Below are positions 1 to 15,979 of a stretch of DNA of 64,000 nt, one piece after another. The notes beneath the pieces are model-generated. The model made no database searches, had not been told where the DNA came from, and saw only the letters and a list, made by a program, of their open reading frames with translations. The position numbers and the translations under genes were made by a program. The stretch lies in contig JAJTWR010000040.1 in NCBI GenBank assembly GCA_021613335.1, positions 70,001 through 134,000 of the forward strand, given 5' to 3'. The stretch's first letter is position 1. Each line of letters starts with the position of its first letter. This DNA comes from Whitmania pigra (lineage: Eukaryota; Annelida; Clitellata; Hirudinida; Haemopidae).

Positions 1-93
1 TTATTGTTTTTTATTATTATTAAATCGTAAGTTATACATTCATTAGCACAGTTACCCCAGTTGACATTGTTTTAAATTTTCAAATGTTTCAAG

Positions 94-2110
94 ATGGCCT
101 CCATAGAGACGATAATGACGGCTTTTGTTGACTTTTATCCCATCCTAAGAAAATGGAAGCCAATTGTTGCAGCAATTATTTGCTTCGTCATGTTCATACT
201 GGGACTGCCTATGTGTGCTGAAGTAAGTTTTATTTACGAATAATTATATTATAATTGTCGCTATTACATTATTTATTTACTTTATTACTGACGCACGTTG
301 TTTTAATGTTATTGGTGAATTAGTATTTATATTATGCTCAGTAATATTGCGTAAGACTGATGGAAACATCAAAGTTCAAATAATGTCAACGTTATTTACT
401 ATAGTCATTTTATTTCATTATTGGTATACTTGCTAATTTAGTTATTAATTAAAAATGTAAAAGTTTAACAAACAAAATAGATTTTTTTATAAATTCAATA
501 CATTATTTAATCTACCACAATTAAATCTTGTACTATCCACATTATTAACCATTAAATATTTAAAAACCTAATTAAATAATAAAATAATAAAATTCTCACA
601 ACAGTCAGGTATGTATTGGTTGGAACTGATGAACACTTATTCAAGTGGATGGTCTTTGGTCCTCATTGCCACTGTCGAAGTCATCGTGTTTTCCTGGTTC
701 TACGGTCAGAAATTATGATCTACTAAATTATAAATTTGTTAATATCAATAAAATGTGATCCATAATGTAGCGCATAAATATTCTTAGTATCAGATATCCC
801 GGGACTCTCCGTCCTTGTAGAGCTTTTTTGAGTACTCTAAGCGATTTGAGTTATCGAATTTAAGCTGGCCTCCATTTTATAATTATGTTATTATTAATAT
901 TATTATTATTATTACTTTATATATATTTATTACATATCATGAATTATATATTTTGCTTATGCCGGTGATTATCATAAATAATTTATGATTACTAATAACA
1001 TAACAATAAACATATGCGTTTTGCTAATGTTTGTAATTGTAATAAATATGCAAAAACATTACTGAATATTTTATTATAATTTCTTTTATTAGGTGCCAGG
1101 CAGCTCTTGAGGGATGTGGAGATGATGACTGGTCATAAATTGTGGCATCACTGGTGGTTCCTCTTCAAATTCGTTTCACCAATTGCTTTACTGGTGAGTA
1201 AAATTAAGACCAATCAACTTTATTTTTAATAAATTATAATTCTATTAATAATATGTCCTACGAAGTCGTACAAATAAATATTTTAACTAATTAATTAGTA
1301 TATTTAAGTAACTGATATTAAAAATGTTGCATAATTCTGTTTTACCTAGGTAACATTTAAACTTAAATAGTTTCTCTAAAGTAGTTTTATCCACATTAAA
1401 ACGAAGATCGACTAAGAACTTATCTGACCAAAGCTAAACAAAACTGCGCTACATAAATTAAACTTCCTCAATCCTATCAGGCCATTCTCGTCTTCAACAT
1501 CGTCGACTACCAGCCAATGAAATACGATAGCGACAGATACTATCCCAGTTGGAGCCAGGGCTTGGGTTGGTGCATGGCCCTAGTTTCAATAGTCATGGTA
1601 CCCGTTGTGTCTGTCTACATCATTTGGAAGTCATACGGCGATCCAGAATATGATGGTCTACCGTTTCATAAGGTTTGAATAGCGCCTCTTGACATTGGCT
1701 ATGTTGGCATGCAAACTTGTAATGGTATGGTGGTTGCAATGATAATAATAAAAATATATTTGGTAAAATCTTTAACCTTAATAATATTAATTTAAATAAA
1801 TTGTACCTGCGGAAATGATGACGATGATGATAACGATAATTATTACTAATTAAAAAAGTAATTACAAATAACATTAAAAAAATGAATTATAAAAATTATT
1901 GTAATAACAGCTATAACTGTGATAATAATCTGTCAATGCCAACAGAGACTCTGGGCACTGACGCAGGCCTCGTCTGAGTGGCTCCCAGGTCCAGAGAGGG
2001 AACGAAGGAAGGCAGCCAACCGTGAAAATTCCTCTTACGCGAACAAGTGCTTCGAAGACGATTCCATAGCAACGGACTTTTTTAAATCTACCGAAAATGG
2101 AACTCTTTAA
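94..2110 (+). CDS. SLC6 family Na+/Cl- dependent transporter, C-terminal exons (partial)
   Basis: Five exons: 94-222, 605-704, 1093-1193, 1481-1672 and 1946-2110 (TAA), all with GT/AG ends and matching phases. The read-through product starts at the conserved cytoplasmic loop (SIETIMTAFVDFYP), then TM9 (FVMFILGLPMCAE), TM10 (SGMYWLELMNTYSSGWSLVL), the LLRDVEMMTGH loop, TM11 (FKFVSPIALL...), TM12 and a tail with RLWALTQASSEWLPGP, the usual SLC6 post-TM12 signature. The family imports neurotransmitters, amino acids or osmolytes across the plasma membrane with sodium and chloride. TM1 to TM8, including the substrate site, lie upstream of the window, so the substrate cannot be assigned; the gene is 5' incomplete only because the window starts here. 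Confidence 0.93.
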
Positions 2111-2984
2111 AGTGTTTTTGAAAGAAATTGAAATTCCTTCTTCTTCGATCCTTTTTTTAAGTGCAGTCAATTTGAAACAAGTGAACTATTTTCTCTTTGT
2201 GCTGCCTGGCAACTGCGACATTTTAATAGCAGTGATTACAGTGTTGACATTATAAGCTAATTTTTATTTAAGTTAAAGTTAATTTATGAATTAAAAGTTA
2301 AAGTTAATATTTTAATTGGGCAGTTCTTTAGTTATTTTTGACATTAGAGTTCGTTTGTTGTGATTTAGGTAAAACTCTTTTGTATCATTGCAGTTGATTT
2401 TGCGATTTTTTTTTGATCGCTTAAAAATTATTTAAGTTAAATTTTGGATTTAAAGAATGTTAATTCAAGTTAAAATTTAATTTAATCAGTTGATTTATGA
2501 TTTATTGGTCCGATTCTATTATGTTATTCATTTATTTATTTATTTAACGGTTATTTAATTTATTACTTTTAAATTTAAAAATATTTAGTTACCTAATGAA
2601 TTTATTTATATTGTATATACGAAGTCAACATTATTTTTCAAATCTCTCTACTATATTATAATTTATTTAATAAGTAATTTGTACTTTAATTTATATTTTC
2701 TTAAATTTAAAACATTTTCATTAAAAGTACACTAACATTTAATCAATTAATATTTATATTACATTACAGAGTTTGGAATTGTTCATTTTCAATTGTAAAA
2801 CATCGAATCATGTAATTGTAATATTATATTACGAACTTGTGATATAGTATTTGCCTTTTAACAATTACACGCGAAGACATTCATTCCTTTTGTGATGTTG
2901 TTATTCAATTTATTGATGATTATTATATTGTTGTAAACTTAGATTTTTGGAAATTAATTAAGTTTATATTGCTAATATAATTAA
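2111..2984. other. AT-rich 3' flank of the SLC6 gene, no gene seen
   Basis: Very AT-rich sequence that probably includes the SLC6 3' UTR. I see no open frame with coding character and no clear AATAAA close to the stop. Confidence 0.5.
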
Positions 2985-3235
2985 ATTTATACTTAATTAT
3001 ATTTGGCATCTTTTCCGGGCACGTGGGATCTATTTTTGCTACAGAAAAGCATTCTCGATAATCACCTGACATACAACGAGAATCAAGACAACTTAGAAGC
3101 CCCAAATAACCATTTGCATCCTTAAGTACCTCAATTCCTTAAACGCTTAACTTCTATTATTCAGTTCCGTTAACTGAATACCTGCTCTAATAAACTTATT
3201 AGTTAACTTACTTATTTGCGGACCCCCGGGTTATT
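2985..3235 (-). repeat. Diverged inverted repeat, left arm
   Basis: Read on the minus strand this segment matches 3805-4045 on the plus strand with many indels. Shared blocks in order include ATTGAAATAACC, AAGTTTATTA, GTATTCAGTTAAC, GAACTGAATAAT, CCAAATATAATTA and GCAATATAA. This is either two oppositely oriented copies of one old repeat or the ends of a decayed element of about 1.06 kb. Confidence 0.6.
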
Positions 3236-3804
3236 TCAATATTAATTATTTGTCTAATTATAATTATTTGTAAATAATTATGATTATCTTCAAACTTGGC
3301 CTATCTTAAGCTAAGCTGGAAATAACTATGATAGCAAACTTAATATTTTTATGGATAAATATGGGTTTTAATATTGGTAATTTGTTTGTTTAGAAAATAC
3401 TATTAAGTTTATAATCTAATACATAAATTATTAATAATAATTATTATTATATAAACACATAATCTATGCAATTTTTTGTAGATGTCGTTCTATTGAGTCA
3501 TTTCTTGTTAAAGATAATTCAAAATTAATAGGTGTTCAAAGTGATCTTATATCACGTTGAATTTACATCGTCATGGAGTTTCTTTAAAATCGGATTTCTG
3601 GCGGTTTTCAGTGATACTTGTGTTAAATCCTTGTCATTAATTAAATTTTGTTAATTTGAATGTTTCCCAAATTTTTAGCGGTGTCTTCACAGTTCATGCA
3701 AAAACACCTATTTCCAATACTTTTCTTGTTGGAATTCAGTGAATGTCTTTGAAGTAATTAAATATTTTTGAGGTTTTACAAATAATGATCGAATTTGATT
3801 GTAA

Positions 3805-4045
3805 CGTATTGAAATAACCTGAGGTCCGGGAACTAGTAAGTTTTTAGAGTAAGTTTATTAAGCAAGTATTCAGTTAACTGAACTGAATAATCGAAGGTAA
3901 GTGCGCCAAGGATATGAAGTACTTTAGAACTGAAAGCTGTACTGAGATGTTGTTGGGCCTCTTTGTGTGTCATAAAGTAGATACGACTACGTACAAAAAG
4001 ATAATGAATATTACCCCAAATATAATTAGATTTAAATCTAATTAT
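3805..4045 (+). repeat. Diverged inverted repeat, right arm
   Basis: Plus-strand partner of the repeat at 2985-3235. The about 570 bp between the arms shows no coding frame. Confidence 0.6.
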
Positions 4046-4079
4046 TCTCGGCAATATAATTTTAAACATTTATTGCCAA

Positions 4080-4670
4080 GTTTACAACATTGCACCCTTC
4101 TTAAATTTGTTCGTCCCGAACAAGCTGCTCCCCGTGATACTTCGCCTGCCGGCGATGTTTGCCACCTTCATTTTTACTCTCGGGACACAATCTCTCACAT
4201 GGTGTTTATGCACCGCCATAATCGTGTCAATGCAAGCCCGTCCTCCTCCGGTATCTACACAATAACGCTTGATGAAAAAGATCAGCAAGACGAACAACAG
4301 TACTAAAGGCTCGCCCTGAGTCTTCTACGACCTCCGAAGGCCAGAAAGCCCGCCCTTACTGAGAACTCCACAAATGAACTCCTCAGATATCGATCCAACC
4401 TTATCAACCACGTACTCACGACCGCCGAGTACCTCACCGTCAACATCTCCACTCTCAGTTACAATGACATCCGTAGCTCCAACCTCCACGACATCCACAG
4501 CTGAATCGAATTCGGAAACCCCCAACTCAAGTCGATCGCCACTGCTCTCCAGGTCCATTCCCTCCACTGATTCCTCAACGCGAGGAGGCTCCACTCTAGT
4601 CTCTACCAAAGGCCCTCCTTTACAACAGTATTTATTGACATAAAATCTAATCTCCTTCACGAATAACAAT
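4080..4670. other. GC-richer block with overlapping open frames, unassigned
   Basis: Roughly 590 bp with far higher GC than its flanks. Open frames exist on both strands: plus 3914-4306, a Ser/Thr/Pro-rich plus frame 4374-4643, and a Val/Glu/Asp-rich minus frame 4325-4669. A third plus frame around 4347-4480 (ENSTNELLRYRSNLINHV) also reads plausibly. No frame gives a recognised domain and no splice model is favoured. It could be an isolated exon, a transposon relic or a decayed gene. Confidence 0.3.
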
Positions 4671-4679
4671 GAATTATCG

Positions 4680-5363
4680 TTATTATGTTATTAAAAATTA
4701 TAAATTGAAATGTTCAAGCATTTCTTTGCAAGCTTCTCAAATCTCTGAGACTTGTAATGCCATTAGGCAGCTGCAGAAGTGAAAACAAATTTACTAAACT
4801 AAATATGATGTTGATGATGATGACGATGAAGAAAAAGACGTTGTTGAAATAAATCATAATAATTTCAGTCCGGGAACAAACCTTATGAGAATGAATGAGT
4901 GATTAATATTGTAATGATTATTTAAAATTGCACACAATTAAGTCATTAATTTTAATAATGTGATTAATAAAAATTAATAAAATAACCTGCACATAGGGCT
5001 GTAGGAAGGGACAGTGGATGACCGCAAAATTTGACTAAAATTTTATAATTGTTATTATTTGTAATGTTATTATAATTATTTATACTAGTATTATTATTTA
5101 ATTATAATAATGCGTTTATTACAATTAACTATCATATTGATGCGGTCGGTTGTAATTGCTTTTATAATGATCATTTTATTTTTATTTGATATTATTACTT
5201 CAATGAGAGCTTTAATTAGGATATGCGTTATTGTAATGATATGCTTAATTTCAATTAATTGTTACAATATAGTAACTAATTGCACTTATTTGTTATAATT
5301 ATAGTTAATTATTATAATGAGGTGGCTAATTATGCTTATTTAATATAATGGTGCGGCTAAATG
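4680..5363. other. AT-rich intergenic stretch, no gene seen
   Basis: Low-complexity AT-rich DNA with repeated TAATTAT-type motifs. The open frame at 5110-5298 is compositionally biased (Ile/Val/Met-rich) and has no support. Confidence 0.5.
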
Positions 5364-9801
<4,438 letters not shown>

Positions 9802-9848
9802 CTTCGGCGCGAAAGCACACTTGATCAAACCAGTTTCTCCAAACGGTT

Positions 9849-9857
9849 CTTATATAG
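9849..9857 (-). promoter_or_regulatory. TATA box of the two-domain secreted protein gene
   Basis: CTATATAAG on the minus strand, about 50 bp upstream of the ATG at 9801. This implies a very short 5' UTR and a focused promoter. Confidence 0.55.
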
Positions 9858-9859
9858 TC

Positions 9860-11590
9860 TCAGTTCTGCCACAATTCTCACCTTTGAATCCAGTGCTTGA
9901 AGAATATTTTACTTGTTTGAGAAAAAATGGATCCTCATGGCGGATACTTTCAAAGTCCAGTCTGCCTAATTGGATGATGGATGGCAGGGGCTCTATATTC
10001 GTGCCACCGCCGGCTCAAGTTGCTTGAAGAAGGGGCGATAAATAACTATATGGTTTTTGAGGTAATAATATTTTTAATCATACTTTTTTTGCGTCATTTT
10101 TATCGATAATTTATCTCAATATATGCAGGATTTGCAATAGCATTTACGATTGTAATTGCATCAACGTCGATTTAAAATTAATTATCTTTTAAACGTCTAT
10201 TTATATATTTAAACATATATTGTTTAAAAAATGTAATTAAAAATAGCACTCTAATGATAATTTATTGTCGAAATGCTAACAACAATTTCTGAACAATTTT
10301 TTTGACTTGAAATTTATTTCATATTTCAGACTTAAATTACCATGAGAATGTATTAAGTTAGTCAATCTTAAATTTGATGCATTATTTTTTCGTCAAAAAC
10401 TCCCTTTTTTGTATTTTCATTTGCATCATCCAACCTTTGCTACCACAGACCTTACAAAATAAGATCGAGGCAAAAAAATTACCTTGAATGTCGAGCTCCT
10501 TTTCCCGTTCTTTTTTAGGCTAGATTATTCTTAAGATAGTAGGCAAAAATATATTTTTTATGTAACTAGGCTTTCTGTATAATTACTTAAACCGAGCAAC
10601 AAAATGTATTCCAGATATTAATAGTAAGGTTATTGCAAATGTCCTCAGACATTTTTCTGGTTATAATTGAAGCTTCCTTCAAATCACATTCAACTCCTTC
10701 CCTATTTGGCTCCAACTCTAATTTCAGTTTTACTCCAAAATTCCTCTGCCCAGACCTCTTAATACGCCTAGGTACATATTTTGTGCAAATACACCATAAA
10801 AACACATTATTTGGTAAGACTTGGAAGGGTGATGTAACTCTTTTTAAGTTCATAGTCTTAAATACAGCAAAAGTAACGAACCACTTTGAAGATGTTGAAA
10901 TTGTAACATTTTTATATTAAAATCTTAACTAATGCAAGCAATAAGCAAAGGGGTAAAAAAATACACAATAAATTGTTTTTATATGGTTTGGCTTTTATTA
11001 CTCTTATAAAAAAAATATGCCAGGTGATGTTTTCCACTCATTAAATTATCTCATTATTATTAAAGACCAAATCATTTAATCCTCATTAGAGAGTGTCCTA
11101 GGAGGGAAAATTACGATTTCAAAGTCTCAATTTAACACGTTTTGTCGTAAATCATCCTTCAAGGACAAACCTTATTCCAAAACCTGACTCAAATGTTTTC
11201 AGTTTAAATAAACATTTTGAAAAAACCTTATTAGTTGACTAAACTCAAAGTACTTACAACCACATTTGTTCGATTTTTTATCGGTAAGATTTAATTCTGA
11301 AGGATTTCACGATATTTTAAAACTTTACGATTTATGTAAAATTAATTAATAAATTACATTATTATATTAATCATATTATCATATTGTATGGCAACCCAGT
11401 TTCTCCCGCTTGTTATCTTTGGACGTTGTATCATATGGGGTCAGTCGCAATATTTTGTTTTTTGATGCAGTAATCCATCATTGTCATTTTTTATTAATAC
11501 CTTTTTAGTCTAATGCAAGCAAAATTTTAAAAATTTAAAAATTTTAATCACCATAAATTACTCGTCTAAATGCAGCTACAGATGCATGAG
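9860..11590. other. Intergenic region with two overlapping unassigned open frames
   Basis: AT-rich DNA. At 10587-10853 (-) and 10633-10920 (+) open frames overlap. The minus one contains a basic stretch (TKYVPRRIKRSGQRNFG) and the more protein-like composition, but it has no recognisable domain and no clear splice partners. Nothing else is supported. Confidence 0.35.
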
Positions 11591-11592
11591 TC

Positions 11593-11598
11593 TTTATT
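11593..11598 (-). terminator. Poly(A) signal AATAAA (minus strand)
   Basis: AATAAA on the minus strand about 120 bp downstream of the stop at 11717. It fits the 3' end of the small secreted peptide gene. Confidence 0.45.
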
Positions 11599-11716
11599 TA
11601 TAAAAAGCAAATTTTGGACAAATGTATTTCCATTTTAAAATTGAAAAATAAAAAAAAAACTGTCAACAATGCGAAATCTTATAGTTTATATAATATATAT
11701 CAGATTGCTCAGAAAT

Positions 11717-12259
11717 TCAAAGTTCCGACATTCGAATAGATTTGCCCCTCCTCCACTTGCTTTTTTGGAAAAACTGAAAATTACAAAATGTATATATTTA
11801 CTTTATTAATTAACTTGTCATTGAATTCACTCAAACAATAATAAATTATTAAATCCTGTTTTATTCGTCCTAGGTTAAAGTTCAAATAAACTGACTTGAA
11901 TGCCAATATCGAGTTGGTTTAAGCTATTAAACCATTTTGATTATTGATTATTACGGCTTATCTCAAGTTCCTCGTGCTTAAAGATTATTAATACAATTAA
12001 CTAAGTTTAATTTTGTTTATCCACATTTTTTACCTTCAGTCCAGAACTTGCAGCCTGAGGTACTTTCGATAAAATATTCCAGACACTTTTCAAACCTAAA
12101 AAAAGTAATCACTAGAATTATCAACTGATCATTTTAATAAAGCGTGGAACTAAGTAACGCTTTGGAAAATATCTCTGTAAGTTTACCGTCTTCCAATGAA
12201 TTTATTTCTGGGACTGTGAAGATTAGAAGCATGAAAATAAGTATAACGTGAATCTTCAT
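11717..12259 (-). CDS. Small secreted cationic peptide precursor, 63 aa (putative)
   Basis: Three exons: 12187-12259, 12034-12095 and 11717-11773 (TGA), total 192 nt and phase-consistent. The start encodes a clear signal peptide (MKIHVILIFMLLIFTVPEINS). The mature part begins LEDGLKSVWNILSKV and continues with a basic tail containing KFFQKSKWRRGKSIR; I count net charge about +6 and no cysteine, so it reads like an amphipathic, cationic secreted peptide. Caveat: exon 2 also reads well in another frame (FEKCLEYFIESTSGC), which would need a missed micro-exon or a different first exon. It lies head to head with MRPL54, 331 bp apart. Antimicrobial, hormone-like or other roles cannot be told from sequence. 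Confidence 0.5.
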
Positions 12260-12590
12260 TTTTGCAAATGAATCTGTTAAAAATATTTTCTAAGAAAAAA
12301 TATCAAATGACAGCACGTTTGCCTCCGAACGTTAAACTGAATTGTAGCCCAATCGCGTCAGCTTTGTATATTGCAGCTAACTGTTCATAGTACACATTTT
12401 GGGCTTTGGACTTAATTCATATTGCTCAAGCAATTTTTTTATAAATTTTATAACATAAAATATATTAAAAATATTTTTGTTTATGACAATAAAAATTAAA
12501 ATAAGTATAACAATAATTTTATGGGGTTGCTTGATTGGGTGCGATAACCTGAATTCACTTTTAATTGTCCTTCCGAATCTAAACACCAGC

Positions 12591-13544
12591 ATGGCTCTAA
12601 CTGGTCGTATCGGCTCTCTGACTTCTTTGAACTGCAGATTTGGAAGTTTCAGCAGGACGATTTTATTAGATTCGCAAATCGAAGTGCGCACCGCTAATAG
12701 CAAGCGATTTTATGCGGTTAAAAGGACAGTTGCAGGTAAATATTTTGATTGTCATTGTCAACAAAATTAATAATGCTCATGTTAAGTAGTTAGTGCCGAT
12801 ATTACTGATTTTCTGGACTTGAGATTGAGAATTTTTATTTTTCATAAGCATAGGTTCAGCGTGTTACTTTTATTATAGAGTTCAGGTGACCTTTCACTTT
12901 TCAATTTTTAAGAATTGAAGATCAAAACATTTTAAAAATCTTTAACAAAAACTTTGTGCAGCCAAATATAGACTTATTTCATCTATTTGCAATTTTTGTA
13001 AAAGCCATTTGTGCTTTGAAAATATGTGTTATATGTACTAAAATCACCTAACATAATTGTAATCAATGTGTGTGCAAATCCCCTGATGATGAATGAATTT
13101 TGAACATCTACAATTATGTTTTCTATTTTTAATTTATCTTAAAAAGCTACAACCTTGTTTATTTTAACCCACTTCAACTCAATGACATTAATCACCAAAC
13201 CAGCTGCCACCAGCAAATTGAAGGGTGTTGGCTCAGCCGCAAGTTCTGTTCCAAAGTATAAGCTTCAACCTGTCCAGGATGCTGAGCTCCTCACCACAAG
13301 GCTCTGCGGAGGAAACTTCATGAAGGAAGGCGAGGACCCCGTCCTGAAACCAGACTCAGAGTATCCCGAGTGGCTGTGGAAGCTGAGGCTGGAAAGGACA
13401 CCCGTGCCCTTGGAAGAATTGGAACCTGACACCTGGGCTTATTGGGGAAGGCTGCTTTCACTCGACAAGAAGAGGAGAAATGATAATTTGGCTCTCAAGT
13501 TTAAACAACACAGATTTTCCACACCTCCTCCCTTCAAGAAATGA
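12591..13544 (+). CDS. MRPL54: Mitochondrial large-subunit ribosomal protein mL54
   Basis: Two exons, 12591-12735 and 13204-13544 (TGA), give 161 residues. The N-terminal ~50 residues are rich in Arg/Ser and poor in acids, as expected of a mitochondrial targeting presequence (MALTGRIGSLTSLNCRFG). The C-terminal part has the mL54 signature: LKPDSEYPEWLWKL, then LEELEPDTWAYWGRLLSLDKK and a basic end. The protein belongs to the large subunit of the mitoribosome. The exon 2 acceptor (CCAG/CT) is chosen because it matches phase 1 of exon 1. Length is close to the usual ~140 residues. Confidence 0.93.
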
Positions 13545-13607
13545 TCACAGAAGGATAGGGTTTCTGAGAGACTTTGATTGATGGTTCCCTTTTTATGTGT
13601 TGATGTT

Positions 13608-13613
13608 AATAAA
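13608..13613 (+). terminator. Poly(A) signal AATAAA of MRPL54
   Basis: AATAAA 64 bp after the MRPL54 stop codon. Confidence 0.75.
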
Positions 13614-13619
13614 GCTATG

Positions 13620-14160
13620 GGATTTTGGCAGTTGCTTATGTAGAATTTTTGCTCTGGCAAATTATAACTAGAATTTATTTTGATTGTAGGTAGTTATAAC
13701 TTAGAGATTCATTCACAAAAGTAAATGAAAGTTCTTTGACTTATGGCTAAAGTGATGGTTTAAAAACAGTAAAAACACACATTGAAAAATCTTTTAAAAG
13801 AAGTCCAGTTTGAAAATGAAACACATTCTATGCATCTCAATTATTAGTTCTCAAAGGGCCCTCGATTTCTGTTAAAAAGTAATAGGACGTCTCAATCTGT
13901 TGTTTCAATTTATGGGTATCTCCAAAAGAGGCTTAAATAGGGTTGGATAAAGTTCAAAGTCTGAAAACTTTTTGCAAACATCAAATTTGGTCCTGTCTAA
14001 AGTAAATTTAGCATTTATGAGAAATGAGCTGCAGTTGTTATGTGTTATCCACAAGGAGTCCGATACTTATGCGCCCCGACCACTTGCTGATGCTGTTGCT
14101 ATCGTTATTTGCTAATTAGCAGATGTTTTGAGTGAATTATGCCCCTTCTGTGTAGAAGGT
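13620..14160. other. Intergenic, no gene seen
   Basis: About 540 bp 3' of MRPL54 with no supported frame or recognised repeat. Confidence 0.5.
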
Positions 14161-14162
14161 AC

Positions 14163-14262
14163 TTTTTAATCAATCTAACATTTATATAGTGATCCCCGGA
14201 TGAGCTGTCGTTACTGCTGCATGCAGGCACGCAACCCATTCGACCAACCTGCACGGCATTGT
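14163..14262 (+). repeat. Dispersed short repeat, copy A
   Basis: Starts ACTTTTTAATCAATC, then ATTTATATAGTGATCCCCGG and ends near CCATTCGACCAACCTGCAC. The same ordered blocks recur at 48665-48775 (CACTTCTTAATCGATCC, ATTTATATAGCGCCCCTGG, CCATTTGGCCAACCTGCAC). A partial start is near 41668 and a weaker match at 21768-21850. It looks like a small SINE- or MITE-type family; no tRNA head is proven. Confidence 0.55.
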
Positions 14263-14629
14263 TGATGTTACTATTATTATCACAATTATTATTATTAGTT
14301 CGTGAAGGCGTGTTCTTGAAGCAAACAACGATATAGATTCAATTATTCACTGACCCACCTTAGGAATTTTAATAATATTATATCAGACATCTTTGTAAAC
14401 ACCATTGACGAGAAGTAAGGCTGCAATGGGGCAACGAACATTTCTATTTTTTATTGTTAAATCTGCTGCTCTAATCATGCTTTTTCATAACAAAATAAAT
14501 CAATGCGTGAATTTCAATAAAATAAATTATGATGTCTGCCAGCGAATATTATTCGACAACAAAAAATGTCTCTCACGTAAACTCTTTCGTGTTATTCAAA
14601 TGGCCACTGGCGATAGATCGGTCAACGGG

Positions 14630-15286
14630 CTACTTATGGACATGGTCGCGATACCAGTACTGGTTCGACATCTTGCTTCGAGGTCTTTCTGGCGGCGGTT
14701 CCACCATGGCTTTGGCTATGTAAGGTTCGCATATGTCTGTCTCAGAATTCTGTCGACTCAGTCTGTCTACGGAATCGATGGTTTCTAACTGATTCGGATC
14801 AACAGCCTGCGCCTTAGATAGGATAAGGTCGACAATATCAGCCGAGAGAACGCGGGGTTCTCTTGCCTTTTTAACTTCTTCTAAGTGCTCTTTTGCCTTG
14901 GTTCTGGCATTGAGAGGGTTTTCAAGAGTCTTCGTTTTTGAAAACACCTCGGTGAACTCGTCTCCTGAGTTCAAGTTTTCGGTTGAATATCCGCGCACGT
15001 CTGCTCCGAATACTTTACTGCTTGAATTTGCATCGAATTTGTCTTTGTTCTGAATCTTTTTTGGCTTGCTTTTGATCACAAGATCGTCAGCGTAAACCGA
15101 CGAGAAGCTGGCAAGGTAATAATCCGTTATGGTTTCCTTGTTGGCATCTTGGCGCTTGAGTTGGTGCAGATTTTGCGTGAACGGCCATATGCAATTGGGT
15201 TCGCAATGTGGTCGGATGTCCAAGTAGGCCCTAAAAGTGTCTCGGTGGGGGGTACGCGGCTTATTTCTTAGAGTCAATCCCTGCAT
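14630..15286 (-). CDS. Unrecognised 218-aa protein, single exon
   Basis: Uninterrupted minus-strand frame from a real ATG at 15286, with balanced hydrophilic composition and codon use unlike the AT-rich flanks. The N-terminal ~55 residues are Cys/Trp-containing (HCEPNCIWPFTQNL); the middle is Lys/Glu/Ser-rich; the C-terminus is short and aromatic (SNQYWYRDHVHK). There is no signal peptide and no transmembrane segment. It lies head to head with the lysine-rich gene at 15980 (693 bp apart). The compact disordered layout with short aromatic/proline motifs is like small axonemal proteins, but I cannot name a family. Confidence 0.7.
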   Translation of the reverse strand: MQGLTLRNKPRTPHRDTFRAYLDIRPHCEPNCIWPFTQNLHQLKRQDANKETITDYYLASFSSVYADDLVIKSKPKKIQNKDKFDANSSSKVFGADVRGYSTENLNSGDEFTEVFSKTKTLENPLNARTKAKEHLEEVKKAREPRVLSADIVDLILSKAQAVDPNQLETIDSVDRLSRQNSETDICEPYIAKAMVEPPPERPRSKMSNQYWYRDHVHK

Positions 15287-15979
15287 TGCAATTTCGAGTG
15301 TTGCTTTTAACAGAAGGCTACGTTTATAAAATTATAAAATAAACAAAATTAGGTGTTCAACAAATCTTTTAGTTTAACCGCATGGCCCCTTAAGCTGACG
15401 ACATCTACCTTACGTCATGGAGTCAGTTTTCGGTGAAACTTATTTTTTTAGGAACACAAACATGTATTTTATTAATGTATCAAATATTATTTTACTTTTA
15501 ATAAATTTTAAGCTTAACATTTTACTTAAAAATGTTATTGCATTTTTTTTTAAATTGAACAAACATTTTGATGACAAATATTTTAATAAGAACGTTAATC
15601 TTTGTAAATTTTAAAAGAACAAAATATGTTTAGTAATAGGTTAGTAATAACGTCTAGAAATAATCAAATCAAAAATGGCGCGTTCTCTTCTGATTGTTCC
15701 TTGAGTTTAGACGCATTTGTTATATCTTTTATCATTGGCTGACCATCATAAATAAATCATATTCTTAGCCACGCCCACAGCGTCCTTCGGTTTAGTCGTT
15801 TGGTGTCGTTGACTTCCTCGCCTCAAATCTTCGAATATAGGTATTGGTAGGTTTGTCAAGATTTGTTTACCCTAAAAATCGTAACGTATCCATTATTTTT
15901 GATTTGAAAATCTACAGATTTTTAGGAATCGCTTTTTCGGATCTGGCTTTTGCTTGTCGATACTTTCTCCAAAGAAACA

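Noticed and set aside
12377..12703. Minus-strand 108-codon frame
   Set aside because: Antisense to MRPL54 exon 1 and its upstream region; no domain.
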